From: Rhopalosiphum padi
Lineage: Eukaryota > Arthropoda > Insecta > Hemiptera > Aphididae
Assembly (NCBI RefSeq): GCF_020882245.1
Contig: NC_083597.1
Coordinates: 70,038,152 to 70,102,151, forward strand
Direction: 5' to 3'
DNA: 64,000 nt
Shown: positions 23,501 through 34,373 of the stretch, one piece after another
Position numbering within the stretch: position 1 is the stretch's first letter
Layout of the letters: each line of letters opens with the position of its first letter
The notes under the pieces: model-generated
Told to the model about the DNA's origin: nothing
Databases searched by the model: none
What the model saw: the letters and a program-made list of their open reading frames with translations, nothing else
Position numbers and translations under genes: made by a program

Positions 23501-26500
23501 TTTTTAACAGCGATTAAATCTAGATGAGAATTTGAAAAAATTGTCAATAAGTGCTCAAGGAGACACAATATTAGATGTGTTTGGACGGAGCCAAAAAAGG
23601 AGAGATTTATATTCAAGTTTATGCATTAGGGATTTCCGTCGATTCGATCTTGACTATAGAACGAATTTCCAGACAATTCACAATTTTATAGAATTATTCG
23701 TAAATATTAATATTTTTTTATTTTAAATTTAAAAAAAAAATTCAAGTACACCAAGATACAATAAATATTTATATTGCTTAATATAGAAAGAAAATTTGGA
23801 GAAGGATAGAAGAGATATTCAAGAAATACAGAAGCATTTGACGCGTAAAGGAGAATATTTAAAATTCAAAAGAGCGGTAATGTCGACGCATATTGAAATT
23901 AAGGATGAAATCAAAGAACTCGCTTCGAAAGATCCTGAAACATTGGGTCTCGTTAAATTCGTCAAGTAATTAATACGCATTAAAGATTATTATATTAATT
24001 ATTAAATGAATATCATTTATTAAAATGTATTACATAAAAATAGTTGTAAAAATATCCATATTTGAATATAAAATTAAAAATTAATCTCAGGGGAAAAAGT
24101 GGTTAACTATATGGAAAATAAATAATTAAATAGGTATATAAAATTGTGTGGTTTTGTCCCGTATTTTATCAAGTATGCGGTTTTTGGAGTCAACGACCCC
24201 GGGATACCTCAAATGGCGTGTCGCCCCTGGATATGACGATAAAATTAAAAAAAAAAAAAAAGATTGAATAATAATATGAATTTATCGATACTATCGATAT
24301 TTATCGTACATTGTACGTACTGCAGTATAAATTAAATTTATGATAATATTAAAAATACATTTTATAAAAATAAATAAGCATAGGTGATAGGTACGTCAAG
24401 TTATTGATGAACTTTTATTGTTTTTATAGGGACGGAACATGTTTGTCATGTGCGAGACCAGCCATGATGAAAACAACAAACGATACTCCTTGTTGTAACC
24501 AACGGGATGTAAGGTATGGATACAAATTTACTTACTATAATATAATATAAACATTAACTCAATAATAGGTGTTCATAATGCACTTTGAATTAAGACAATT
24601 GTCAAGTGGAGTATTTAGAGTTATTATTTTTTTTTATATTAATCAGAAGATAAAGTATAAAAATTATTTTTTACCTATAAATTATATGTGTTTAATATTG
24701 CAGAATTTCAGATAGTTTACCAATATATGGGTACACATAAACACTTATTAGTGGTACATGAACGTTTATAGAGTTTTAAAATTATTGAAAATATATCGAG
24801 CCAGTATTACCATTCTACATAATATGTCTTTATGTATAACGTCATTATGTACCCACTTTTACGCTATGCAGATAGTCTAACAAATATAGATATATATTTT
24901 TTTTTTAAACTGTCCAGTTTCTAATCATTGAAAAAAAAATTTAAAAAATTAAATGAACGCGTTCATTTTTTGAAAGAACATGAATGTGAACTAGTTTCTT
25001 TTTTAAGTGAACGTTCCGAACATTGTAAAATGATGACAATGTGCCTGATGTTAATAAGTTTTTATTACGAAGTCTCGAAGCTAAAAGTTATTAAGCATCT
25101 TTGGAAAGACCCAAATTTCTTATGAGGTCATTTAATTCATTCCCCGTGAAAAGTTCAGGTGTTTTACAAAATTATTTGAATCAATATCACTGGATTCAGA
25201 TGTTAACATAGTATCAAAATTAGACTGGAGTTAAAGATATGGGTATAGTAGGTGGGTATGGGGTATGGGTCATCTTATAGCAGATTGAATGTCATCGGGA
25301 TAAACGAATGGAGTGATGTTTTGTCTTTGTTTCATCACCAATTCACCATAAACTCGCCACAAATAAAACAAAAAATGTCTGAACTATCACAGCGTCTTCT
25401 TTCCATGATTATAATATATATTATATTACTAGTATTATATCTATTAAAATATTACTAATTACTAATAGGACACTGTCACACTGACAATAATATATACTAT
25501 AACTTGTGTATTGAAACTGTAAGTCTGTAACACTAAACGATAAAAATATAAAGTTATAATAAACACATTTACTTCCGAACTTATTTTATCAGCTTTTCCC
25601 TAATTGACAATCCCGTATGGTAATAATATCTTATTAAATATAAAAACCACTATACATTTATTCATTAATTCATTATAAATGAATTATGATAAAATGTATA
25701 AATAATCTATACATTATTAAGACATGGTTGTCAATTATAACTATTTATTAGTACAATAACGATACCCAATATATAATAACGAATTAACTGTTCGTAGACT
25801 ATTTGTGCATAATGTTAAATGGTGATAACGGTATTTTAAACAGCAAAATCTTTGTAGACCTGTGATAATTAATTTAAAAGTTAATTTAATTTAGTTTTTT
25901 TTTCTTTAAGTTAATTACATATTAAAATTAATATGAATTTAATTGTATAATGATTAACTTAAATATACTGTAATATTATTTATTGTATTAAAAACTTCAT
26001 TTTAGCAAGGCAATACTACAAAACAAGTGTAGAAAATTTAATAGTAGCTTGAAGAAGCCTGTAAAAACAAAATATATATCGTCAATTTGTTCAGACATAC
26101 CAATGTCAACGGATCAAAACAAGAAGAAAGCTGACTTAGAATACGCTTTAGACCGTTATAGAAAAGAGTATGAAAAAGACTTAACAAATAATATAAATAA
26201 TATTACATTAAATACTTAAATGTACCTATCATTGAAGGTATATGCAATTTAAGTTAAGAGGACGCCATACCCGCATGTGTTGTCTCTGTCTTACTAACGC
26301 ACATCATAACAAATTTTCGTTCAGAAGAATACATTTTGTGATGTTAGCTTTAATATTAGAGTAAATTTATCTGTTATCAAATTTAAAGGTAAGAATATTA
26401 TCTAGACAATGACTTATATATGCTTTTATTGATATTATCATTTTAATGTGAGTTTTGAACATTTTAGAGTTGTAAAATTGTATATAGCTATAACTCACTT

Positions 26501-29003
26501 TAAAATAATAATATCAATAAAAGCATACGTCATTGCCTAGATAATAGTCTTACCTTTAAATTTAATAATAGGTAAATTTATTCTAATATTAAAGCTAACA
26601 TCACAAAATGTATTCTGCTGAACGAAAATTTGTTTTGATGTACGTTAGTAAGACAGAGACAACTCATGCGGGTATAGCGTCCTTTTAAGATAAAAAATAA
26701 ATTTAAAATAATTTCAATAAATTTGAACATGATTTGTATATAAATATAAATTTTATAACGATAAAATTGTTTCAGAGATAAAGAAACTAAAGAGTGGATT
26801 GCGTGGATGGAAAAGCGTAAATGTAAAAAGTAAATACATTTAAGAATCTAAATATATTATAACGAAATTACAATAACTGTCTGATTAGAAACCATTTCAT
26901 TTGGTTTAAGCCGTTTAAGGAATAGTAATAGTTTAATACTATAATTATAATAACTATTAAACTATTAAAAAAATATATTTTATATGTACCTAGCACGTAG
27001 ATTCGTTACAGCTTAACTATTTGATATGAGAACCTAACTGAATTAAATCGTGTAATAGAAACTTGTGATATCATTTATGATAGTTCTAATTCATTCATTT
27101 CAGCAAAAATGTCTTATCAGAAGATATGTTAAACTCTGCTAAGACAATAACCGGAATACCTTTACTCAAACCTTATTCAAACAAAAATGTTGTTTCTGTA
27201 CCAGCAGTGATGCCGAAAAACACAAATAAATACTACAAGTACGCATTTTATCAAATAAAAGTTATGAAATAAAAATGTATGAAAAATAATATCATTCGAT
27301 TGTCTTTCCCAAGCTTGTCAGGCCGAAGTGCAATCGAAAAAATTAATAACTACCTTTCAGTTCTTTCTGGTGAGTTTCAGGCAAGCCCAGATTAAGGGGG
27401 GACAGGAGGGGCCATGGCCCCGGGCCCACAAAGGATATCAAACAATAGTTGGCCCCTGGCGAATACCTACTAATAATACCTAGTATGTTTTTTTTTTTAT
27501 TAAATCAGAAACAGTTGGATATAATAATAATAGTATATATTGTATATCAAAAGAAACATAAATAATTATTTATATAAACAACATTTTTATATTTATATTT
27601 AAAAGTAAGAAATACATTTATAAATATATTTTTTTTTGTCTGAAATATTTTTATTTGTGGGTCACCAATATTTTGATTATGGTTATAATTTATAGGCCCC
27701 AAAAAATGTTTGTCCCTGGTCCCAAAATGATCTTAATCTGGGCTTGGTTTCAGGAGAAATAATATTAATAACTTAATAACATACCTGTACGGCTGTACAT
27801 AATTACTACATATTTTTAATTGCCGTTTATATAAAACCATATTATGTCCACTGAATACGTTTATTATCCTCCACAATCCTTCACATATAGATTCGCTATA
27901 ACTTAACCATTTGATATGAAAACCTAACCGAATCGAATCGTGTAATGTCATATCATTTATTATAGTTATAACCCATCTATTTTAGCCATAAAATAATACC
28001 AGATGAAGCGAGAAAACCGAATATAGACGAACCAAGTGAAGAACCTTTGATAATAGTATATAATAAACCCTCGCCCTCAGTCACAAATTTTGTTCCACAA
28101 CCACCAATCGTGTTTCCAACAAAGACGAATGAGGAAAACATAAAAGACATTATAAAAAATATAAAAAGAATACAGAAAAGGTAATAATAAAATAATTATA
28201 CCATGGTAAATAGAACAATCGTAAACATTACACAGTAACATTAAATGTACTACCCATCCAAAACAAAATACGGTACATAAAATAATCAAACATAATTGTG
28301 TAATAAATGATGAATTTGATTTCAGAGATCCAACAGGCTATGCTAATCTTAAGGATTTGGAGGAATGTCGTAAAATGTTAGATCCGTAAGTAAATTTAAA
28401 AATAATTACGACTAGATTTTGATGGTTTTTTATTGATAAAAGAACAACTATTAGGAACCTTATATTTTATTTTCAATCTTTTTTTACTTAGGATCAAATA
28501 TTTTATCAAAAAAAAATCGATAAATAGTAGAAATTATCTAATGTTGAAAAAAATAACTTATAATAACTAAAAATTATTTTAAAAAGCATTGTGAACTTTT
28601 AATTTTTGTTCCCTCGAGGAACCAACTACATATATGTTCAATTCACTATTAAAAACCATTATGATAGTTGAAAGTACAATAGTGGTATAAAATGCCGGGT
28701 GAAGGGTTAAGTGGCTAAGTCACTCAAAAATAATTTTCCCTATTTTGTGCCCACAATATGTCTCTGTTTGAGCCCCTGCCTCTTTAAAATGCGAATTTTA
28801 CAAAATACTTTATTAGTACACCTAAATACACTATAAAACGATAAAACGGAACTGCTAACAAAAGTCCATACTCATAGCTTCACCGTTTCCAGCTATAGGA
28901 AATAATGAATCAGTGAGTCAAGACATATTATTATCTATATCGTAGTATTGTACTTATACTTATTACATATTACAGTGAATTTAATTTTTATTATAAATTA
29001 TAA
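17540..29003 (+). CDS. QRICH2/C16orf96-like (DUF4795-type) protein, about 20 exons
   Basis: GT..AG exons that join in phase: 17540-17596, 17655-17765, 18371-18538, 18988-19074, 20144-20167 (uncertain), 20274-20314, 20392-20516, 21845-21894, 21956-22040, 22125-22178, 23222-23282, 23355-23418, 23511-23699, 23787-23965, 24430-24513, 26006-26167, 26776-26829, 27104-27238, 27986-28180, 28326-28385 and perhaps 28976-29003 (TAA), about 670 aa. The start MGYSLNVENLIHMAI with GHINQHFLVRLLKIL resembles the N terminus of C16orf96/QRICH2, and the CLSCARPAMM segment (24435-24465) resembles the CxxC motif of DUF4795. Exon 20392-20516 predicts a coiled coil. In mammals QRICH2 acts in sperm flagella; a similar role here is inference. 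Alternatively the sixteenth exon reads through to a TAA at 26217-26219, giving a shorter form. Several introns host MITEs. Confidence 0.55.
17855..18322. mobile_element. pogo/Tc1-type MITE with TA target duplication
   Basis: The left end CAGTAGATTCTTATAATG is matched by the complement of ATGAGAATCTACTG at the right end, each flanked by TA (17853-17854 and 18323-18324). The inner sequence includes TCTCGAATTTTT and ACTCGATAATTCAAA, reminiscent of pogo/Tigger nonautonomous elements. It lies in intron 2 of the QRICH2-like gene and ends only 48 bases before the next exon. Confidence 0.7.
19334..19491. mobile_element. hAT-type MITE with 8-bp target duplication
   Basis: Ends CAGTGGTGGATTTAT and ATATCCGCCCCTG are imperfect inverted repeats. 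Flanks TTCACGTT (19326-19333) and TTTACGTT (19492-19499) form an 8-bp duplication with one change. It is a 158-bp noncoding element in an intron of the QRICH2-like gene. Confidence 0.75.
20566..21503 (+). repeat. Interspersed repeat family, second copy
   Basis: 20735-21503 repeats the 1428-2420 element block for block (GATTCTGAACGGAGTG at the start, CAGCAGAGCGATACCC at the end) but is shorter by internal deletion. It carries a poly-G run at 20882-20894. The preceding block 20566-20710 matches the inverted fragment at 8270-8512. It is intronic in the QRICH2-like gene. Confidence 0.65.
26258..26684. mobile_element. Near-palindromic TTAA-flanked MITE
   Basis: A 427-bp element whose two halves are inverse copies for nearly the full length: the left arm from GAGGACGCCATACCCGCATG, the right arm ending CATGCGGGTATAGCGTCC. 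Both ends abut TTAA (26254-26257 and 26685-26688), the target site duplicated by piggyBac elements. The arms meet around 26460-26500, so a transcript would form one long hairpin. It sits in an intron of the QRICH2-like gene, directly after the alternative stop at 26217. Confidence 0.8.
27000..27103 (+). repeat. Duplicated intron 3' segment, copy 1
   Basis: About 100 bases ending at a splice acceptor (CATTTCAG). They match 27890-27985, which also end exactly at the next exon's acceptor. Shared landmarks are GATTCG, ATTTGATATGA, AACCTAAC, TCGTGTAAT, ATATCATTTAT. This is evidence of a tandem duplication of an intron tail plus exon. Confidence 0.75.
27382..27746. mobile_element. hAT-type MITE with perfect 8-bp target duplication
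   Basis: Perfect 15-bp inverted termini (CAAGCCCAGATTAAG and complement) bound a 365-bp element. The flanks are identical GTTTCAGG at 27374-27381 and 27747-27754. It is noncoding and G-rich at the left end. It lies between two coding exons of the QRICH2-like gene. Confidence 0.9.
27890..27985 (+). repeat. Duplicated intron 3' segment, copy 2
   Basis: Partner of 27000-27103, ending at the acceptor of exon 27986-28180. The flanked exons begin with similar codons (KNVLSEDM versus HKIIPDEA), consistent with an old exon duplication. Confidence 0.75.
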
Positions 29004-29343
29004 TCATATATTAAATCTTTAGAAACTCTGAAAAAAAACCATTCTTGAAATAATAAGCAAGATAACGAATATCCATTAAATTAGGACCAGTTAAAGTCTG
29101 AAAAGTATGAAAATATTTTGCGATCAATTAATACAGGTATCAATTAAAAATATTGTTTATTAAAATAGCGTCCAATTTTAAAATTGATAGCATCACATAC
29201 TAAGTAAGTCAATTATTTATTATTATTAATGAATAGCAATTTATATATAGATTTTTATTTTTATTTTTTAATTTTTAATTTTTTTTCAAATTATTATTTT
29301 TCGTTAATTTTTTACCGAGATATAGTTTTTGAAAGCTGGGTGG

Positions 29344-30063
29344 TTTCATTTCATGGTCGTTTTTTATTCCATGTCTCCAGCCCCACTCCATACCTAAATA
29401 ATACGATTTTCGACTTGAGATTCATACGTGTGTGAAGTTGGCCCCCAACTTTCATAAAAAGTTCAAATTAATAACAAATGTATAATATTAATAAAAATTG
29501 TATATTCATAAAAAATATTCTTTATTGATTAAAAAATTCTAATTAAATAGAAAATACTAATTTTCATAAAAATGCTTCTGTATAATAACTTCGGGGAAAC
29601 CAACGCCATTCAAATTCTAAAAAATCCAAAGCGAATTCAAGCAAATAAGTAGCTACTAGCTGGTAACTGGTATCAACATTTTTTGGTTAAAATAGAATAT
29701 TTTTTAAATTAAGAATATTTCTTATGGAAATTAGTATTTTCTATTTATTTGGAATTTTTTAATCAATAAAGAATATTTTTTATGAATAAACACTTTATTA
29801 ATATTACATTTTTTATTAATTTGAACTTTATATGAAATAATGTATATTTTAATTATTCAAGCTTTTTATTTCATAAAAATAATATTTATTTATAAATTAG
29901 ATTTTTTTATTAATTTAACATTTTTTCTTAAACGTTTTATTTTGATCTGTTTATGAAAGTTGGGTGCCAACTTCACACACGTATGAATCTCAAGTCGAAA
30001 ATCGCATTATTTAGGTATGGAGTGGGGCTGGAGACATGGAATAAAAAACGACCATGAAATGAA
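29344..30063. mobile_element. Near-palindromic element, copy A (about 720 bp)
   Basis: The left end TTTCATTTCATGGTCG is matched inversely at the right (CGACCATGAAATGAAAA). Moving inward, both arms carry GTCTCCAGCCCCACTCC, CGATTTTCGACTTGAGATTC, CACACGTATG and long AT-rich inverted stretches, meeting near 29640. No ORF is supported. The inner arms are shared with copy B at 30749-31480, but the outer ends differ. Confidence 0.75.
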
Positions 30064-30189
30064 AATCTTATTTGGTTAAAAAAAAGTCAAGTTGAGGACA
30101 AACAACTTATTGTAATTATAAAAATGTAATTTGAACAAAAATGTTCATAAGAACAAAAAGTTAGTAGTAATTTTTCTTAAGAGGTATGA

Positions 30190-30742
30190 AGTTCCTGGGT
30201 TAAAGTGGGGTGGGGGGCAACTTCACGCACGTATGAATCTCAGGTTGAAAATCGCATTATTTGGATACGGGGTGGGGCTGGAGACATACGCGAATTTCGA
30301 GAACGTTTTTTACCAACGAAATATTGGACTATAATATTTTTATCTACTATAAAAAAATTAAAAAGTGTATCAAAATTATAATTAAACCAGTGTCATAAAC
30401 ATACTAAAAACGGTTATGGTTATGTAAAAAAAATTTAAAAAATATTATATTAAATACGATTGTAATTGTATAAATCTTTTGCACGTAAAAGATACGCAGC
30501 GGTTCCTCTTGGGCTCTAGACGTCACACGCATCTTTTCAAACGCCTGTATTTCATTGAATAATTATTGTTTAAATGTGAGACCCACGCCATATTTCTTAG
30601 ATAACGATAAACTTTAAATTTAAGTAAACTTGTTTTTAGTATTGTGATGTCCTTTAATATTTTTTAAAATTTTTTAGAAATTCGCGTATGTCTCCAGCCC
30701 CACCCCGTACCCAAATATTGTGATTTTCGATCTGAGATTCAT
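30190..30742. repeat. Two partial arms of the same near-palindromic family
   Basis: 30205-30320 matches the right outer arm (CACGTATGAATCTCA to GCGAATTTCGAGAACG). 30677-30742 matches the left outer arm (CGCGTATGTCTCCAGCCCC to GAGATTCATG). The sequence between them (30330-30670) is unrelated, so these are remnants left between full copies A and B. Confidence 0.55.
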
Positions 30743-30748
30743 GTCAAC

Positions 30749-31480
30749 ATTTAGCAGTCAATTAGCAACGTTTTGCAAGGTAGTCGTCGAAATTTGCAAA
30801 CCAAATTTCGTCGGTAAAAAACGTTCTCGAAATTCGCGTATGTCTCCAGCCCCACCCCATACCTAAATAATGCGATTTTCGACTTGAGATTCATACGTGT
30901 GTGAAGTTGGCCCCCAACTTTCATAAAAAGTTCAAATTAATAAAAAATGTATAATATTAATAAAAACTGTATATTCATAAAAAATATTCTTTATTGATTA
31001 AAAAATTCCAAATAAATAGAAAATACTAATTTCCATAAGAAATATTCTTAATTTAAAAAATATTCTATTTTAACCAAAAAATGTTGATACCAGTTACCAG
31101 CTAGTAGCTACTTATTTGCTTGAATTCGCTATGGATTTTTTAGAATTTGAATGGCGTTGGTTTCCTCGAAGTTATTATACAAGAGCATTTTTATGAAAAT
31201 TAGTATTTTCTATTTAATTAGAATTTTTTAATCAATAAAGAATATTTTTTATGAATATACAGTTTTTATTAATATTATACATTTTTTATTAATTTGAACT
31301 TTTTATGAAAGTTGGGGGCCAACTTCACACACGTATGAATCTCAAGTCGAAAATCGCATTATTTAGGTATGGGGTGGGGCTGGAGACATACGCGAATTTC
31401 GAGAACGTTTTTTACCGACGAAATTTGGTTTGCAAATTTCGACGACTACCTTGCAAAACGTTGCTAATTGACTGCTAAAT
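30749..31480. mobile_element. Near-palindromic element, copy B (732 bp)
   Basis: Termini ATTTAGCAGTCAATTAGCAA and its exact complement TTGCTAATTGACTGCTAAAT. The two arms stay almost complementary over more than 300 bases each and include GTAGTCGTCGAAATTTGC, TACGTGTGTGAAGTTGG and the ACCAGCTAGTAGCTAC centre region. No coding capacity is seen. This is a very long fold-back nonautonomous transposon, superfamily unassigned. Confidence 0.8.
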
Positions 31481-31543
31481 GGTCTAAAGAAAAATTTGAA
31501 AATGTATGTATGTAATTAAAACGTTTTATTATTTAACTTTGAA

Positions 31544-32068
31544 ATGGAAGACAAAAAAAGGAAAAGTAAACCTATTTTTGCATTCTTTCAAAAACAAATA
31601 AAAGAAAATGAGAATCAATCCTGTCAAGTAAATGTAAGTAAATTTAAAAAATAAAATAATTACCACTGAATTATAAAATACCATCACTTTGTTTTAATTA
31701 GCCTGTTCAACATCAAATAACAGAAAGAGAAGAACCAACTCAAGTCCCAGTAAGTAATTTGTATTTATAAAATTAGAAAATATATACATACAACAATCGA
31801 CTAGATAAAAATTAATTTTTATTAGGTAGTGCATAATCAGTGTCTAAAAAAAAATATTGAAACAATTCAAACTGAAACCTATGTATATTTGTGTGGATCA
31901 AACTACTTTTACACGTACAACATAAGCGGCTGTTCAGTCGTCGACTCTATGACGTCATGCAGGCATTCATCAATTCACATTATCTCGTCGAATAATCATT
32001 GTTTTAACTTCGGAGTTTTATCAAAACGTTTTCATTATGTTGACTATAATAATATACCAATAAACTAA
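31544..32068 (+). pseudogene. 5' part of a hAT-type gene, truncated
   Basis: Three short in-phase exons: 31544-31633 (ATG; MEDKKRKSKPIFAFFQKQI), 31702-31749 (PVQHQITEREEPTQVP) and one from 31826 (VVHNQCLKKNIETIQ) open to a TAA at 32066. Junctions are GT..AG. A Lys-rich start followed by FAFFQK resembles the N-terminal leader of aphid ZMYM/TTF-type hAT genes, but no zinc finger or transposase core follows before repeats resume. The identification rests on style more than on a domain and is tentative. Confidence 0.3.
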
Positions 32069-32926
32069 AAATTTAAAAAAATAAAGTTAGTGTTATGAAT
32101 TATGATTATAGTAACAAGTACAAAATTACAAAGATATTAGTACCTGAAAGATGGTAATCTGCGACAAAATTACACCTTTTCTGAAAGCCGATATGTAAAC
32201 TGAACCAAAAAAAAATTAAAGTTATACAATCTGCAACAATTTATTTTATATAATATATAAATATTAATATATATATATAGATACTATGTACATAATAACC
32301 AATACGATAACACATATACGTTAATAATTTAATTAGATATTTAGATATATGATATACCTGGCTATAGAATATAGATTATGTACAAAAAATGATTTTGCTT
32401 GTTGAGTAATATTCTCGTTGTTTAAGACCAATTTGGTACTGCATGTTTTCTTTGAGCAAATCCATGTTGAATAACCGCTTATTTTGGAATTATATTTAAA
32501 TTTAAATTTAAAATTGTTTAGCAGTTAGCACCAATAATTGTTTGCCGTTTGGCGTTTTGGCTAAACATTTTTGTAAGTTTCATTTTAAATACAATATTAC
32601 ACGACACAGCACGCGTACTAACCTAACTTGTGATAATATTGTACTTGTAAAAGAGCCGATATTTAGTAGATTGCGTTAAAACTTAAAAATAAATTTGGAT
32701 TTTCCTTACAAATTTGTCTCCAACATAACATGAATGATATATTTACATAAAACACATAGGTTATAGCCTATAGGTATATATGATGCATATATTTATATAT
32801 ACCTATATATGTTATCGTATCGGTATGTAGATAGTATCTACTATCTATATATATTATATATTATATATATAAAGTAAATTGTCGCAGTTTTTTACAATGT
32901 ATTTTATCGGTTTTATCGCAGATTGT

Positions 32927-33358
32927 CAGTGAGTAGTGACGCAACTAGAGTTCAAATCTTGGGGGTGCTACAATTATGAATTGCTTACAAAGTCGTGGGG
33001 GGCTCTTCCCCCCCCAACTTTACATTTACGTATTAGGGATTGTTTTGTTTATTATTACTTATAAATCATTATAGAGCATAAGTTATACATCACACTCACT
33101 TTCATATTTCACATCGATAGAAGATAATGAGGTATTGCCGGTATTGGGAATAATTACTTATTTATGTTCAATGTAAATTATTAATGTATATCAGTTGTCA
33201 ACTTTCTATGAACCAGTGACTGCAACCTTCCCCTTCCCCCCCGAAATATCAAGAAAATTTAAAAATTATTTTAATTTTTAATGGTCTACAAAAATCTTAA
33301 ATTGTACTTTACGAAAATTGAACAGCCCTCCCCCAAAAAAAATCCTGGCTACGCCACT
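32927..33358. mobile_element. Putative degraded hAT-type element
   Basis: The right end GGCTACGCCACTG (33346-33358) is the complement of a typical CAGTGGCGTAGCC terminus. A drifted left end may be CAGTGAGTAGTGACGCAAC at 32927. The interior has C-rich runs and no ORF. No target duplication was found. Confidence 0.4.
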
Positions 33359-33382
33359 GCTATGTACTATAATATTGGATGC

Positions 33383-33890
33383 ATTTACCTGGTACCCCCA
33401 CTTCGGAATTTCCGATTCAAACCAAGGACTTTCGTTTGTGCTGGATTGTACTTGAGTTTCATCGTTTGTGCAGCAATCTTAGGTACTATAAGGGGGTACT
33501 TACTTAGGGGGTACTAGTAAAACGAGTTGTATTTTAAACTATATTCTTAATCATACGGAAATTTTATATTGAAAAAAAAACAACTTAAATAATATTTGTA
33601 TGTAGATATGCTTTTATTGCTTTTAACATATTCTATGAATGTGTACCTAGTTTTAAATAAAATCGAAAGAAGGCAGTAATTATTATTTATAAAATATGAG
33701 TTGGGGTTGCATTATGGCCCCACTAATGATCTCTACCTTATAGTTAATTTAAGCACAAATCAGCACAAACGAATGACATAATTTAAATTCGAAAATTCTG
33801 AGGTGGGGGTGCAGTCGTACAAACGTAGCACAAACGAAAGCCTTTGGTTCGAATCCGAAATTAGGAATGGGAGTGCCTAGTGAAAGCACC
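33383..33890. mobile_element. Inverted-repeat element with TTTCGTTTGTGCT motifs
   Basis: The left arm (about 33390-33500: CCCCCACTTCGGAATTTCCG, then CTTTCGTTTGTGCT, then TCGTTTGTGCAG) has inverse counterparts at about 33740-33890 (GCACAAACGAAT, then GCACAAACGAAAG, TTCGAATCCGAAATTAGG, GGAGTGCC). Each arm holds two copies of the GCACAAACGAA motif. No ORF is supported and no target duplication was identified. Confidence 0.5.
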
Positions 33891-34333
33891 TACTATAGCG
33901 GGGCTGAGGAATTTTTAATTTTATAGAACTTTTACAATTTACATATGATAAGACATAATAAGCAGACTTAATAAATATTTCCTGGATTTATACACTCCTG
34001 GCTCCTGGGATTAAATATAACATGTAGTAAGCCAGTCAACTAAGTGTTGATAAGTTGTGATGTAGTCGTGGTGAAGAAATAAAAATGACAAAACATTTTC
34101 AGTTTTTATTGAAAATATTTTAGTGTTTTTTATTGATAAATATTTCTAAGTGTCTGACAAGAGAAAAAATAAACTAAATCCAAATTACAAGATTATGATA
34201 TAGGCTGGCATGAAGGCAGAAGGTGCTCGTACTAACTCTGGTAAATCATGTCTGTCGGAGTCCTATCCAGGGCCGCCATAATTGGCCCTTATATATAGTA
34301 GGTTTCCCTCGTCAGTGGAACATTAGTAACAGA

Positions 34334-34368
34334 ATTGATTATAAATACTAGTAGTATTTATAATCAAT
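34334..34368. repeat. Perfect 17-bp-arm palindrome
   Basis: ATTGATTATAAATACTA, a single G at 34351, then the exact complement TAGTATTTATAATCAAT. GTAACAG occurs as a direct repeat on both sides. It could be a minimal MITE footprint or a hairpin former. Confidence 0.85.
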
Positions 34369-34373
34369 GGTAA

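Noticed and set aside
24089..24227. Possible hAT MITE (CAGGGG .. CGCCCCTG)
   Set aside because: Only the outer six to eight bases match and the flanks show no 8-bp duplication.
24928..25125. 65-codon Lys-rich ORF
   Set aside because: It begins at a non-ATG codon in a poly-A run, sits in an intron of the QRICH2-like gene and has no matching splice sites in phase.
33840..33870. tRNA-like B box GGTTCGAATCC
   Set aside because: No A box, acceptor stem or cloverleaf nearby; it is part of an inverted-repeat element.
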